A stretch of DNA of 64,000 nt from Bacillota bacterium (GTDB lineage Bacteria > Bacillota > Clostridia > Acetivibrionales > DSM-1351). Below, piece by piece: positions 27,008 to 34,525 of the stretch. The notes under the pieces are model-generated. The model was given only the letters and a program-made list of their open reading frames with translations. It searched no databases and had not been told where the DNA came from. Each line of letters starts with the position of its first letter. Position 1 is the first letter of the stretch. Where the stretch lies: contig JAEZIB010000141.1 in the NCBI GenBank assembly GCA_023416275.1, positions 3,027 to 67,026 on the forward strand. Reading direction: 5' to 3'. Made by a program: the position numbers and the translations under genes.

Positions 27008-27363
27008 AACTGCTCTGGAGGTGCTTCAAACTCATTCCCACATTTAGGACAGGATACTTTGATTCCAGCACTCCCTGTATCATTGATTCTACGATAAAAT
27101 TCCTGAAGATATGCCATGTCAGTAGAAAACAAATCCTCCACAACCTTAGTATTAATCACTTGAAGACTTCCAAGCTTCACAATAACCCTTGAAAGCAATA
27201 TGATTGTTAAGTATGCTGGATTCTGCTGGACTCTTGGATCTCTAAGAGGCAATATCTCATCAGCAGCGGTAGCTAATCTCATTACTCCGTTTCTGTGTAA
27301 ATTTCCCTCCATATCCACATACCCCTTGGGCAATAAAAACTCAAACTCTGTCTGAAAAGCCAT
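26995..27363 (-). CDS. T4-type baseplate hub assembly chaperone family protein
   Basis: The 122-residue product begins MAFQTEFEFLLPKGYVD..GNLHRNGVMRLATAADEI and includes DPRVQQNPAYLTIILLSRVI and a C-terminal CPKCGNEF zinc-ribbon-like knuckle of which only one CxxC is seen. It fits the T4-type baseplate/hub chaperone family that follows the tube gene in eCIS. The last codons TTG GGG GAG CTA TAA contain five consecutive Gs. The DUF6760-like frame continues from here in the -1 frame, so a longer fusion form is likely. It follows the tube gene by 18 bp. Confidence 0.82.
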   Translation of the reverse strand: MAFQTEFEFLLPKGYVDMEGNLHRNGVMRLATAADEILPLRDPRVQQNPAYLTIILLSRVIVKLGSLQVINTKVVEDLFSTDMAYLQEFYRRINDTGSAGIKVSCPKCGNEFEAPPEQLGEL

Positions 27364-27381
27364 ATATAACCTCCAACAATA

Positions 27382-27819
27382 CTATTTTGTTCTAGTCATA
27401 CCTTCATGTGCAATTTCTAGTGTTTCAATCAATACTTCATTACCTGTTCCCTTAAAATCCGAAACGTTATATTTCATCGGCCAGGCTTGAATAACCTGCC
27501 ATGTAGCAGAATCCTTGCCCTCTTCATCAATTGTTATAATTGTAACTGACTTACGTTCCACTTTGCCTTCCGAAACATTTTTAAGCCAGTTGTATATGTC
27601 CATTGAATCAGTAATACCTCTTTTCAAGGTTATATTGCTATGCTTTCTTAATCCAGGCAATTTGCGTGGAGTTATTGCCTCATTACCATCACGATATTCA
27701 ATAACATCCATTGAAAGATCATATCCTGATACATCTGAAAATGCTGCAACTTGAATACCTTCTATTTCAACCCTATAACGAAAATTTCTGTATGGGTCCA
27801 ATCGGGCATTGGTAGCCAT
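27382..27819 (-). CDS. Main tube (Hcp/gp19-like) protein, Pvc1-like
   Basis: The 145-residue product has the gp19 tube fold signature: ARLDPYRNFRYRVEIEGIQVA, FSDVSGYDLSMDVIEYRDGN, ITLKRGITDS and a closing DFKGTGNEVLIETLEIAHEG. It would polymerise into the inner tube that holds cargo. AAGGAGAG lies seven bases before the ATG. It directly follows the sheath gene (36-bp gap), the order seen in many eCIS. Confidence 0.95.
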   Translation of the reverse strand: MATNARLDPYRNFRYRVEIEGIQVAAFSDVSGYDLSMDVIEYRDGNEAITPRKLPGLRKHSNITLKRGITDSMDIYNWLKNVSEGKVERKSVTIITIDEEGKDSATWQVIQAWPMKYNVSDFKGTGNEVLIETLEIAHEGMTRTK

Positions 27820-27855
27820 GATTCTTCTCTCCTTCCGTATTTTTAATCTCTATCT

Positions 27856-30141
27856 CTATTGTTGTTCTCCCGTTTTCTGAGAGATCCTAAATATTACAAA
27901 TTCTGCTGGCTTTACTGGTGCAATTCCAATTACACAAATCATTCTACCATTGTCTATGTCATCCTGAGACATTGTAGAGCGATCCACCTTAACAAAAAAG
28001 GCTTCTGCTGGACTAGTTCCCATAAGTGCACCATTTCTCCATACTGTAGTAAGGAAATTTTCAATTGTACGTTGTACCCTTGACCACAGCTTGTCATCAT
28101 TAGGTTCAAAAACCACCCATTTTGTACCCTTTTTTATTGACTCCTCAATAAATATAAATAGCCTTCTTACATTTATGTATTTCCACAGAGAATTGGAGGT
28201 ACAGGTTCTTGCTCCCCATACTCTTATTCCTTCACCAGTAAAATATCGTATAAGGTTTATTCCCTTTGGATTCAATATATCCTGTTCGCCCGTGTTGTAT
28301 TGATATTCCAAGCCTGTGCAAGCTCTTACAACCTCATTGGCAGGAGCTTTATGTACACCTCTTGAAGTATCTGAACGAGCATAAATACCCATCACAGAAC
28401 CTGATGGAGGAATATAAGTATTTATTTTTTCGCAAGGATCAAACACCTGAAGCCATGGGTGATACATTGCAGCATAGTGGCTATCCACAATATTTCGGAA
28501 GGATTCAACATCTGCAACGGTTTTTTTGTCACTAGGGATGTCAAGAACAGCAAATCTGCTGCCGAGATTCTCACAGTGAGCAACAAGTGCCAGCTGTGCA
28601 GCTGGATCAACTATTCCTGGCATTGCTATTATACTGACATCTTCATTATCAATAAATGCTTTTATTCCAGTACGCTTTCCTGGTCCTCCATCTTGACCTA
28701 TAAAGTCAGCGGCAGTTGTCTTACTTAGATTACCATCGCTTCCGTTCATAAGTGTAATAGTGTGCTCACTATACCTTAATTCTTTGCTATATTTTAATTC
28801 TTCATTGTAAAGCTCATTTTCATTTTCACCTATCACAATGATCTTCTTGCCTTCGTCATCAGCAATTACTTCTAGTTTCTTTCCGTCTTTTACCTTTTTC
28901 AATACATCTTCAGTTACAACGTCGGTGATGGTTCTAACCTTTTTAACTACAATTTCCTCACCTGTTAAAGCCGTTTCACCATCTTGAAGTTCAGATTCTA
29001 TTCCATCTTTTACTTTTAAAAATTCTACTTTCTCCGAAGACTTCAATGTTGAGAAATCACCACTATACAGTTCCTTATCATCGTCCCCAAGGACTTTTAT
29101 CTTCTTGTCCGATGTTATTTCAACTTTTAAGCCATCTTTTACTCTTTTTAGTTCTGTATTCTCAACACTTTCTTTTATTAACTGTATAGCTTTTATCCTC
29201 TTTACTACTATTTCCTCTCCAGCCAGCTCTACTACGCCACTTTCAACCCCTGTTTCAATACCATCCTTGACTTTAAACACTGAGATTTTTTCAGTGGGCA
29301 TAATTTCTCTATTTGTTATGACCTGATATGGGTGTAATGGTATAATATCCCCCATATTATTACCCTCAACCACTATTAACGAAGACTTTGAAACAGCCTT
29401 TTCTATGTAATTTGATGCTGAAGGATTTAGTGATACGTTTTCATATAGCTCAGAAACATCCTGATAACTAACCTTTAGATTAATCTCACATGTATATAGA
29501 ATTTTTACAGGAGGCAAGCTTTTATCTATCATTTCGCCCGCATGTTCTGATAGTTTTTCTGAAAGTGTTATCACATTATCCTGCACATCCTTAACTATTG
29601 CATACTGCTTTGGAATTTTGTTTACACCGTCAAAGAAAGCTACAACATCGCCAAGATTAAAGCCACCGCTGTTCTTAACCTTAAACTGCAATGCTGCATC
29701 AGTGTCTCCAATAACTTCTTCTATAGTTGTCTTTGCCTTACTAGAAGGTGTAACAGTAATCCTTATTCTATTTCCCCAAACACCAGGATTTTTAGCAGAG
29801 ATATGTAAAGCACTCTGCTCACCCTCATCTTCAAAATTCTTGGACTGTTTTGCTTCAGGAGGTACTACCCTCATTACAAAGCAGCGTCCTCCTCCATTGT
29901 TGAAAAAATGCTCAACTGCATAGGATAAAAACCGATTATTTCCAAATAGGTTTTTTGGCAAATATCCTCCAAACTTCCTCTGAAAATCACCAAAGCTAGT
30001 TACAAGCTCTGGCAAACCTTCAATAACACCTTTCTCTGCATATCCCAAGAAACCGGCAGTGCTGGTGCTAACACCCTCCATAGGCCTTGGACCGCTTTCA
30101 AATTCCTCAACATAAACACCTGGAGATAAATACTCTGGCAT
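27856..30141 (-). CDS. Contractile sheath protein with inserted repeat domain
   Basis: The 761-residue product is the tail sheath: N-terminal PEYLSPGVYVEEFESGPRP, the GGGRCFVMRVV strand near residue 83, and a C-terminal core with NPKGINLIRYFTGEGIRVWGAR, WKYINVRRLFIFIEESI and ending PAEFVIFRISQK. It is longer than the roughly 350-500 residues of simple sheaths. The extra mass includes two tandem copies of an approximately 86-residue unit (about 286-372 and 373-457; shared F/LKVKDGIE, GEEIVVK.(I/V), KKI.V.G..). Only one sheath gene is present, whereas Afp and PVC have three. Its ATG has no adjacent ribosome site; a hairpin lies between it and AAAGGGGG. Confidence 0.95.
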   Translation of the reverse strand: MPEYLSPGVYVEEFESGPRPMEGVSTSTAGFLGYAEKGVIEGLPELVTSFGDFQRKFGGYLPKNLFGNNRFLSYAVEHFFNNGGGRCFVMRVVPPEAKQSKNFEDEGEQSALHISAKNPGVWGNRIRITVTPSSKAKTTIEEVIGDTDAALQFKVKNSGGFNLGDVVAFFDGVNKIPKQYAIVKDVQDNVITLSEKLSEHAGEMIDKSLPPVKILYTCEINLKVSYQDVSELYENVSLNPSASNYIEKAVSKSSLIVVEGNNMGDIIPLHPYQVITNREIMPTEKISVFKVKDGIETGVESGVVELAGEEIVVKRIKAIQLIKESVENTELKRVKDGLKVEITSDKKIKVLGDDDKELYSGDFSTLKSSEKVEFLKVKDGIESELQDGETALTGEEIVVKKVRTITDVVTEDVLKKVKDGKKLEVIADDEGKKIIVIGENENELYNEELKYSKELRYSEHTITLMNGSDGNLSKTTAADFIGQDGGPGKRTGIKAFIDNEDVSIIAMPGIVDPAAQLALVAHCENLGSRFAVLDIPSDKKTVADVESFRNIVDSHYAAMYHPWLQVFDPCEKINTYIPPSGSVMGIYARSDTSRGVHKAPANEVVRACTGLEYQYNTGEQDILNPKGINLIRYFTGEGIRVWGARTCTSNSLWKYINVRRLFIFIEESIKKGTKWVVFEPNDDKLWSRVQRTIENFLTTVWRNGALMGTSPAEAFFVKVDRSTMSQDDIDNGRMICVIGIAPVKPAEFVIFRISQKTGEQQ

Positions 30142-30150
30142 AAATTTTTA

Positions 30151-30191
30151 TGGTTCGGAAATATTATATATCCGAAACCATTGCCCCCTTT
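30151..30191 (-). promoter_or_regulatory. Ribosome site, five-codon mini-ORF and hairpin before the sheath gene
   Basis: On the reverse strand AAAGGGGG (30191-30184) precedes ATG 30181, which encodes MVSDI and stops at 30164. The bases 30180-30151 form a near-perfect palindrome (TGGTTTCGGATATATAATAT... with TTCCGAACCA) ending ten bases before the sheath ATG. Folding would bring the ribosome site to within about 14 bases of the sheath start. Confidence 0.45.
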
Positions 30192-30244
30192 CACTGAATA
30201 ATTGTTCGCTTGTTTAAAATCTTAAAAACCTTTATTATGAATAA

Positions 30245-31030
30245 CTAAACAACTATTTGTACCCTTCCCAATAAAATTGGCCTACCTTCTTCCATAAGAA
30301 TCCGTCTTTCGGTATTCTCATTTTCAATCTTAAGTCTTACTTCACAGTTTTTTTCTCTGAAGTTTCTAAAGTATATAACACATTCGCCTCTTGAATCTGT
30401 TCTTGTATATATCAAGGGCATAAGAAGTGCACCTTTTATCTGCTCATCAGTAAGTGGTTTCATAAGCTTGAATTTTCCATTTTTAATTTTGCCTGCAATT
30501 GTACAAGTTTTAGCGGAATTGTCCTCTTTTTTCTTTATCTCAAAGGTATCCCCTCTACCAATACCACCAGATATGTTAACAAGGTTCAATATATCCTTTT
30601 CACCTTCAATACCCATAATTCTTGCTGCAGCCGACCCTTCGGAAATAACCGCAGCTTCAATGTTCGCTCCTTCTACTGCCTTTCCTTGAGAATCAATCAA
30701 GGTAAGCCTTATAATATTTGATTTTTCTGGAAAGGGATATGCTGGTGAAGGTTTAAGCGTAAAGAAAATAGATTTATTAGAGGGAAGTTCCTCCATATTG
30801 ACAGGAAATCTTTCCAATAGATAATTATCTGACTTAATTATTACATCATACATTTTATTATTTAACTGAGTAAAAACATAGCAATCAGGCTTCACAATGG
30901 GTAAAACAGAAGTACCCTCCAAGGTGATTTTTATATTAGGATCTGTAATATATTGTGCTGTAAATTCATCCTTTAAATATATCGCCATTGATACTCTGTC
31001 GCCAAACTGTATACATATGTTGTAGTCCAT
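30245..31030 (-). CDS. eCIS-associated beta-rich protein of unknown function
   Basis: The 261-residue product lies between the cap gene and the sheath gene. It begins MDYNICIQFGDRVSMAIYL, contains a likely Ig/carboxypeptidase-regulatory-like strand set (IIRLTLIDSQGKAVEGANIE, near residues 100-120; TRTDSRGECVIYFRNF, near 215), and ends RPILLGRVQIVV. No catalytic motif is seen. ATG 31030 has AAGGTGA five bases upstream and is preferred over an in-frame TTG at 31054. I know no firm counterpart in Afp/PVC; position suggests a cap or sheath accessory. Confidence 0.55.
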   Translation of the reverse strand: MDYNICIQFGDRVSMAIYLKDEFTAQYITDPNIKITLEGTSVLPIVKPDCYVFTQLNNKMYDVIIKSDNYLLERFPVNMEELPSNKSIFFTLKPSPAYPFPEKSNIIRLTLIDSQGKAVEGANIEAAVISEGSAAARIMGIEGEKDILNLVNISGGIGRGDTFEIKKKEDNSAKTCTIAGKIKNGKFKLMKPLTDEQIKGALLMPLIYTRTDSRGECVIYFRNFREKNCEVRLKIENENTERRILMEEGRPILLGRVQIVV

Positions 31031-31056
31031 TGTCTTCACCTTTGCACATACCAATT

Positions 31057-31213
31057 TATATAACGAGGTAAGGAAATGTCACCCACTTCCTATAAGTGGC
31101 GGGTACCACTTTGATTTTCAGTCGGTGAGAATATCTCCGCCTCGCTTACACGCCGCTTATGTAATGAAATTTTTCTACAATCGAAAATTTCATTTTGAAT
31201 TTAGGCGTTATAA
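31057..31213 (-). repeat. 157-bp MITE-like element B, copy 1 (reverse orientation)
   Basis: This element has ends related to TTATAACGCC and CCTCGTTATAA in inverted order. It shares with 40440-40597 and 44211-44366 the conserved blocks GTAAGCGAGGCGG, AGATATTCTCACC, GGTACCCGCCACTTATA and GCCTCG-like end. It separates the cap gene from the gene at 30245. Confidence 0.85.
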
Positions 31214-31293
31214 ATACACTGTTAATAGCTTTTTTTGAAATCTAATCATCCCCTCCTTAGAAAAGGGGAAGTCCTTTTAAATCCCGATACCTT

Positions 31294-31347
31294 AACTCAA
31301 CTTTAAGCACATAAAATTCTATCGTTGCGTGAGAATTATCAATGGTT
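31294..31347. repeat. Intergenic repeat family D, copy 1
   Basis: AACTCAAC...GCACATAAAA.TCTAT and TGCGTGAGAATTATCAATGG match 41597-41648, where TGCGGTAGAATTATCAATGG is found. No coding potential is seen. Confidence 0.65.
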
Positions 31348-31386
31348 TGTTGTCAAAATAATTGCTAACTAACTGTTTTACAAAAA

Positions 31387-31911
31387 TCATGTAACTCTCT
31401 TAACTTCAGTAAAATCAGATATTTCATTTATATCAATAAGAACAGGCTCAACAATATAGCTAAGAGAGGTTTTATATGCAACATTCGGAAAAGTCCATAT
31501 TTTTGATTGTTCTTCAGTCGTCATGTTATTTAGTATTATTTTAAGCTCTTCATTCCGTTCTGCCAAAGTACCACATAGATAAGATCCTTTTATAACCTGA
31601 TTCATGGCAATTACCTTCATTGCTGCACCTAATATGCATAACTCATCATACGCACGCGAAGATATTTCGACAGTAGAATACGCTGTCAGCAAAAAGTATA
31701 TACTGAGTGAAAGATTTTGTCCTGATGGACTTCTCCATGCTCCATTTTCCTTAATTGAAAAGGGATAAATAGTTAACCGTAAATCTCCTTTTTCAGCAGG
31801 AGAGCATAGTCCTATCAATTCCGGTTTCAAAATTGGATTTGGAGTCAGCTTGTCTCTTAGCAGCTTAACAAAAGAGTTTCCTGCATCTGAAATAGCAGTA
31901 AAACTACCCAT
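31387..31911 (-). CDS. DUF4255 (Pvc16-like) cap/terminator protein
   Basis: The 174-residue product matches the Pvc16 N-terminal family: ISDAGNSFVKLLRDKLTP, LTIYPFSIKENGAWR, LSIYFLLTAYS and ILGAAMKVIAMNQVI. In eCIS it caps the distal end of sheath and tube and sets completion of assembly. GGAGG precedes the ATG by five bases. It is the first gene of the structural unit, about 160 bases below the promoter at 32108-32080, and is followed by repeats rather than directly by the next gene. Confidence 0.9.
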   Translation of the reverse strand: MGSFTAISDAGNSFVKLLRDKLTPNPILKPELIGLCSPAEKGDLRLTIYPFSIKENGAWRSPSGQNLSLSIYFLLTAYSTVEISSRAYDELCILGAAMKVIAMNQVIKGSYLCGTLAERNEELKIILNNMTTEEQSKIWTFPNVAYKTSLSYIVEPVLIDINEISDFTEVKRVT

Positions 31912-32079
31912 TTATTCCTCCTATAGCAGCACGGTAGTATATAACAGCTTAATACAATTTTTACTTTAAAGAACCCTTAAAACTACTTTGTGAATAATAT
32001 GTAATATTATTATGTTTGAGCAATTATGGATATTGGGTCTATCTTATCTAATTATATACATAATTAGCACTTGTAGTTT

Positions 32080-32108
32080 ATAATATACTATTTTTTTTTC
32101 TAAGTCAA
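32080..32108 (-). promoter_or_regulatory. Candidate sigma-A promoter of the eCIS structural operon
   Basis: TTGACT (32108-32103), exactly 17 bp, then TATTAT (32085-32080) on the reverse strand. The spacer has an A-run. The TTGACT box belongs to the edge of the adjacent hairpin-repeat array. The gap 31912-32349 holds this promoter and that array only. Confidence 0.6.
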
Positions 32109-32112
32109 TTAG

Positions 32113-32235
32113 AATCAGCAAAAGCTGATAGTAATTGACTTTAGTCAACATGCAATTGGCTAAAGCTGATTATAATTGACTTTAGTCAACATACAATCAG
32201 CAAAAGCTGATAGCAATTGACTTTAGTTAACACAC
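32113..32235. repeat. Three tandem 41-bp double-hairpin repeats
   Basis: Units start at 32113, 32154 and 32195. Each has a first hairpin (AATCAGCAAAAGCTGAT or AATTGGCTAAAGCTGAT) and a second, AATTGACTTTAGTCAA. The third unit ends TTAACA instead of TCAACA. Units are adjacent with no unique spacers. Related hairpins occur at 11732-11820, 26670-26683 and 43975-44020. Confidence 0.8.
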
Positions 32236-32349
32236 TATCGTCAAAATGCGACATTTCGGTTTTAGGTTAAAGCCTACTAATGTCTTAAAACAATTCAAAC
32301 CAAACTGTGTCATAAGCCTAAAAGACAATGGCCTTGACCCTGGAAGCAC

Positions 32350-33420
32350 TCAATATTTGAGCGTACTTAGAACCTGCGCAATCTCCTCCCTTGGCCACTT
32401 GCCAGATTGCTTGTACTTATCAATCAATTGGTTTATCTGCTCCGCTTGCAACTTTGGCCATTCGCCAGAGACCGCTGCAGACCGTGCCAAAATCATCTCC
32501 AGCTTTGAGGCATCATCCACGGTTACATACTCTGCAGCATTCACATCTTTCATATATGTCACACTCGACATGTTCGAAACCATAGTATTATATGAATTGT
32601 TAGCTTGCTTTAGAGCTGTATTGCTAATTAGCGGATAATTTCCAGCGTGTAGTTGTTGTCCGTAGCCCAGTTGGTTGATTTGAACTGCATTACTAACTGC
32701 ATTATGTTTTTCCGTTGGCGATACACCAATAGTTGGTTTATCGGTACGATTAGCTAGATACTGATGGTAGGCTGTGTCTCCAACTAGCAGTCCACGCTGC
32801 ATCTCACGATATTCGAATGCGTTCATTCCAGTCTGGTCACGTGTAGGTCTAGAACCCGTCCCAATGTGATCTCTGTGTAAGGCATGTACCTCTTGGTATG
32901 CGGGTGCTATGTACTCTAACACTTGAGCATCTTTAGATTCTTGTCGTGGTAGCTTACCATCTGCCAGTACTGCATAACCAATAGTATGTTCTGACTCGTG
33001 TGTTGAACCAGAAACTATATCTGCTAAAAGCTTTGTGAGTCGTATCTGTTCTTGAGACTTCGCACCGTGTTGTCCAAGCGTGAATCTTAAGCGGCCTTGA
33101 GGAAGTCCTTTTACGGCCCGTTTATAGAAATCAGGATTTTTTTTCTTCTTAGAAGTCTTTTGGGCTTTGGTACTAGAACCCGTCTTCGACGGAAAACTTT
33201 TTTTTGTGCCTCTTGCTAACTGTAATGTAACCCTTTTATTGACTTGTGGATTTATCTTTGCATCATCTTGCAGTTTGGTTTGCACAACTAATCCAGACAG
33301 ATTATTCATAAACTCAAATCCTTGCTTTCCTGTGCTTTTCTTCTGAGCCACTGAATTAGCTATCACCCTACTTTTTTTATCTATTTTTTTCTCTTTATTT
33401 TTCTCTACTTGTGCATACAT
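32350..33420 (-). CDS. Putative eCIS cargo protein with shared leader (356 aa)
   Basis: The first approximately 45 residues (MYAQVEKNKEKK...KSRVIANSVAQKK..GKQGFEF) closely match those of the proteins at 33468 and 36703. The remainder is unrelated to either: a basic linker (residues 75-105), then LPQGRLRFTLGQHGAKSQEQ and STHESEHTIGYAVL near 130-150, and a helical C-terminus. I do not recognise an enzyme family with confidence. A shared N-terminus joined to different C-termini in an eCIS locus suggests a loading signal plus effector domain. AAGGAA is 12 bases from ATG. Confidence 0.55.
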   Translation of the reverse strand: MYAQVEKNKEKKIDKKSRVIANSVAQKKSTGKQGFEFMNNLSGLVVQTKLQDDAKINPQVNKRVTLQLARGTKKSFPSKTGSSTKAQKTSKKKKNPDFYKRAVKGLPQGRLRFTLGQHGAKSQEQIRLTKLLADIVSGSTHESEHTIGYAVLADGKLPRQESKDAQVLEYIAPAYQEVHALHRDHIGTGSRPTRDQTGMNAFEYREMQRGLLVGDTAYHQYLANRTDKPTIGVSPTEKHNAVSNAVQINQLGYGQQLHAGNYPLISNTALKQANNSYNTMVSNMSSVTYMKDVNAAEYVTVDDASKLEMILARSAAVSGEWPKLQAEQINQLIDKYKQSGKWPREEIAQVLSTLKY

Positions 33421-33467
33421 CTCTCATCAATTCCTTATTGGATTTTTTTTCGTATTGGCTTTGTTTT

Positions 33468-33842
33468 TTATTGAAAATTAGCAATTTCCGCATTGCACCA
33501 ATTTATACATGCAGCTGCACCTGGCTCACCTACCTGATTATTGAGAGTATTAATCACTTCCTGTAAAGCAGGTCTTCGGTAGACCTGATTAACCCCAATG
33601 TTTATACGGCTTCTCTGATTATTTCCGTTTTTGTAGTGTGGTTGCCTAATCTCAATATGCATATGGTGCCTAGCTGGCTCGCCAATAAACCTCATCTGAA
33701 CTACACCATTTAAATCTTGCCTATTATCCACAAACCCAAAACCTTGCTTCCCCGTGGCTTTTTTCTGAACAACTGAATTAGTTATCACCCTACTTTTATT
33801 CCCTATTTTATTCTCTTTCTTTTTCTCTACTTGTGCATACAT
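33468..33842 (-). CDS. Small putative eCIS cargo protein with shared leader (124 aa)
   Basis: The N-terminal 45 residues match the protein at 32350 almost residue for residue (MYAQVEKKKENK, KSRVITNSVVQKK, GKQGFGFVDN). The C-terminal approximately 75 residues begin MRFIGEPARHHMHIEI and end CINWCNAEIANFQ. The HHMHIE cluster could bind metal, but no family is recognised. GGAGG lies six bases from ATG. It may be a complete small effector or one truncated from a longer gene; the following gene starts 48 bp later. Confidence 0.55.
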   Translation of the reverse strand: MYAQVEKKKENKIGNKSRVITNSVVQKKATGKQGFGFVDNRQDLNGVVQMRFIGEPARHHMHIEIRQPHYKNGNNQRSRINIGVNQVYRRPALQEVINTLNNQVGEPGAAACINWCNAEIANFQ

Positions 33843-33895
33843 AGCTTACCCTCCTCAACTTAATTTGGTGCTCGACACAGATGTCCCTTCCAGTT

Positions 33896-34507
33896 TTATT
33901 CACCCTTGCCTGTATAGTTGTAAGCCTTCGCTCCCATTACATCTGCCTCATGCTCTAATCCTGGATTATCATTTACTTTAACACCTTGTAGCTGCAGGGT
34001 TGGTTGAACCCTACCCTGTGCCTGCTGTACTACATGCCAGGCTTCATGGGCAAGGTGCTTCTCCTGTCCCGATGCCACATGAATATCCCTACCCTGTGTA
34101 TATGCTAAGGCTCCTACATGTGCTGGTTTATCCGAATTATAATGTACTCTTACATCACTCATATCCATCCCAGAAAGACTTTCCACCCCTGACTTTAGTT
34201 GATCTGGCATTCCAGTATTATTTTTTTTCATCTGGACAGGTTCAGGCATCTTTTGTATATGCAAGTTTTCATCTACCTCTTGCATTGATTTCCTTTGGAG
34301 AGGTTTGGTATTCGATAAATTAATCAATGGATAATTTCCAGTGCTCTTCTTAAACTGCACTGTATCAACCTCCGCAAGCAAGGTATTGGTGGCTGCTACA
34401 GCACGCTGAACAGGCTTTGCGGAAGTAGGCTTTCGCTTTTGCGATTTACTCGCTATGCTGACCCTCTGGGCTTTTTTTTCACTCTTATTACTTTTATCTG
34501 CAAACAT
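33896..34507 (-). CDS. DUF4157 eCIS-associated protein with HExxH motif
   Basis: The 203-residue product has a basic, low-complexity N-terminus with QRA-like and Q(R/M)K spacers and a C-terminal DUF4157 domain: MDMSDVRVHYNSDKPA, GALAYTQGRDIHVASG, then HLAHEAWHVVQQAQGRVQPT near residue 155 and a downstream LEHEADVMG. HEAWH plus the later Glu forms a gluzincin-like zinc motif. DUF4157 is a recognised marker of eCIS loci and often found in cargo. The domain is complete, so a cargo or maturation protease is likely. AAGGAAGGGGG precedes ATG. Confidence 0.85.
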   Translation of the reverse strand: MFADKSNKSEKKAQRVSIASKSQKRKPTSAKPVQRAVAATNTLLAEVDTVQFKKSTGNYPLINLSNTKPLQRKSMQEVDENLHIQKMPEPVQMKKNNTGMPDQLKSGVESLSGMDMSDVRVHYNSDKPAHVGALAYTQGRDIHVASGQEKHLAHEAWHVVQQAQGRVQPTLQLQGVKVNDNPGLEHEADVMGAKAYNYTGKGE

Positions 34508-34525
34508 CTTATCCCCCTTCCTTGA

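Noticed and set aside
32113..32235. Three regular repeats resembling a short CRISPR array
   Set aside because: The 41-bp units are directly adjacent with no unique spacers, and each unit is itself two hairpins. No cas genes are present.
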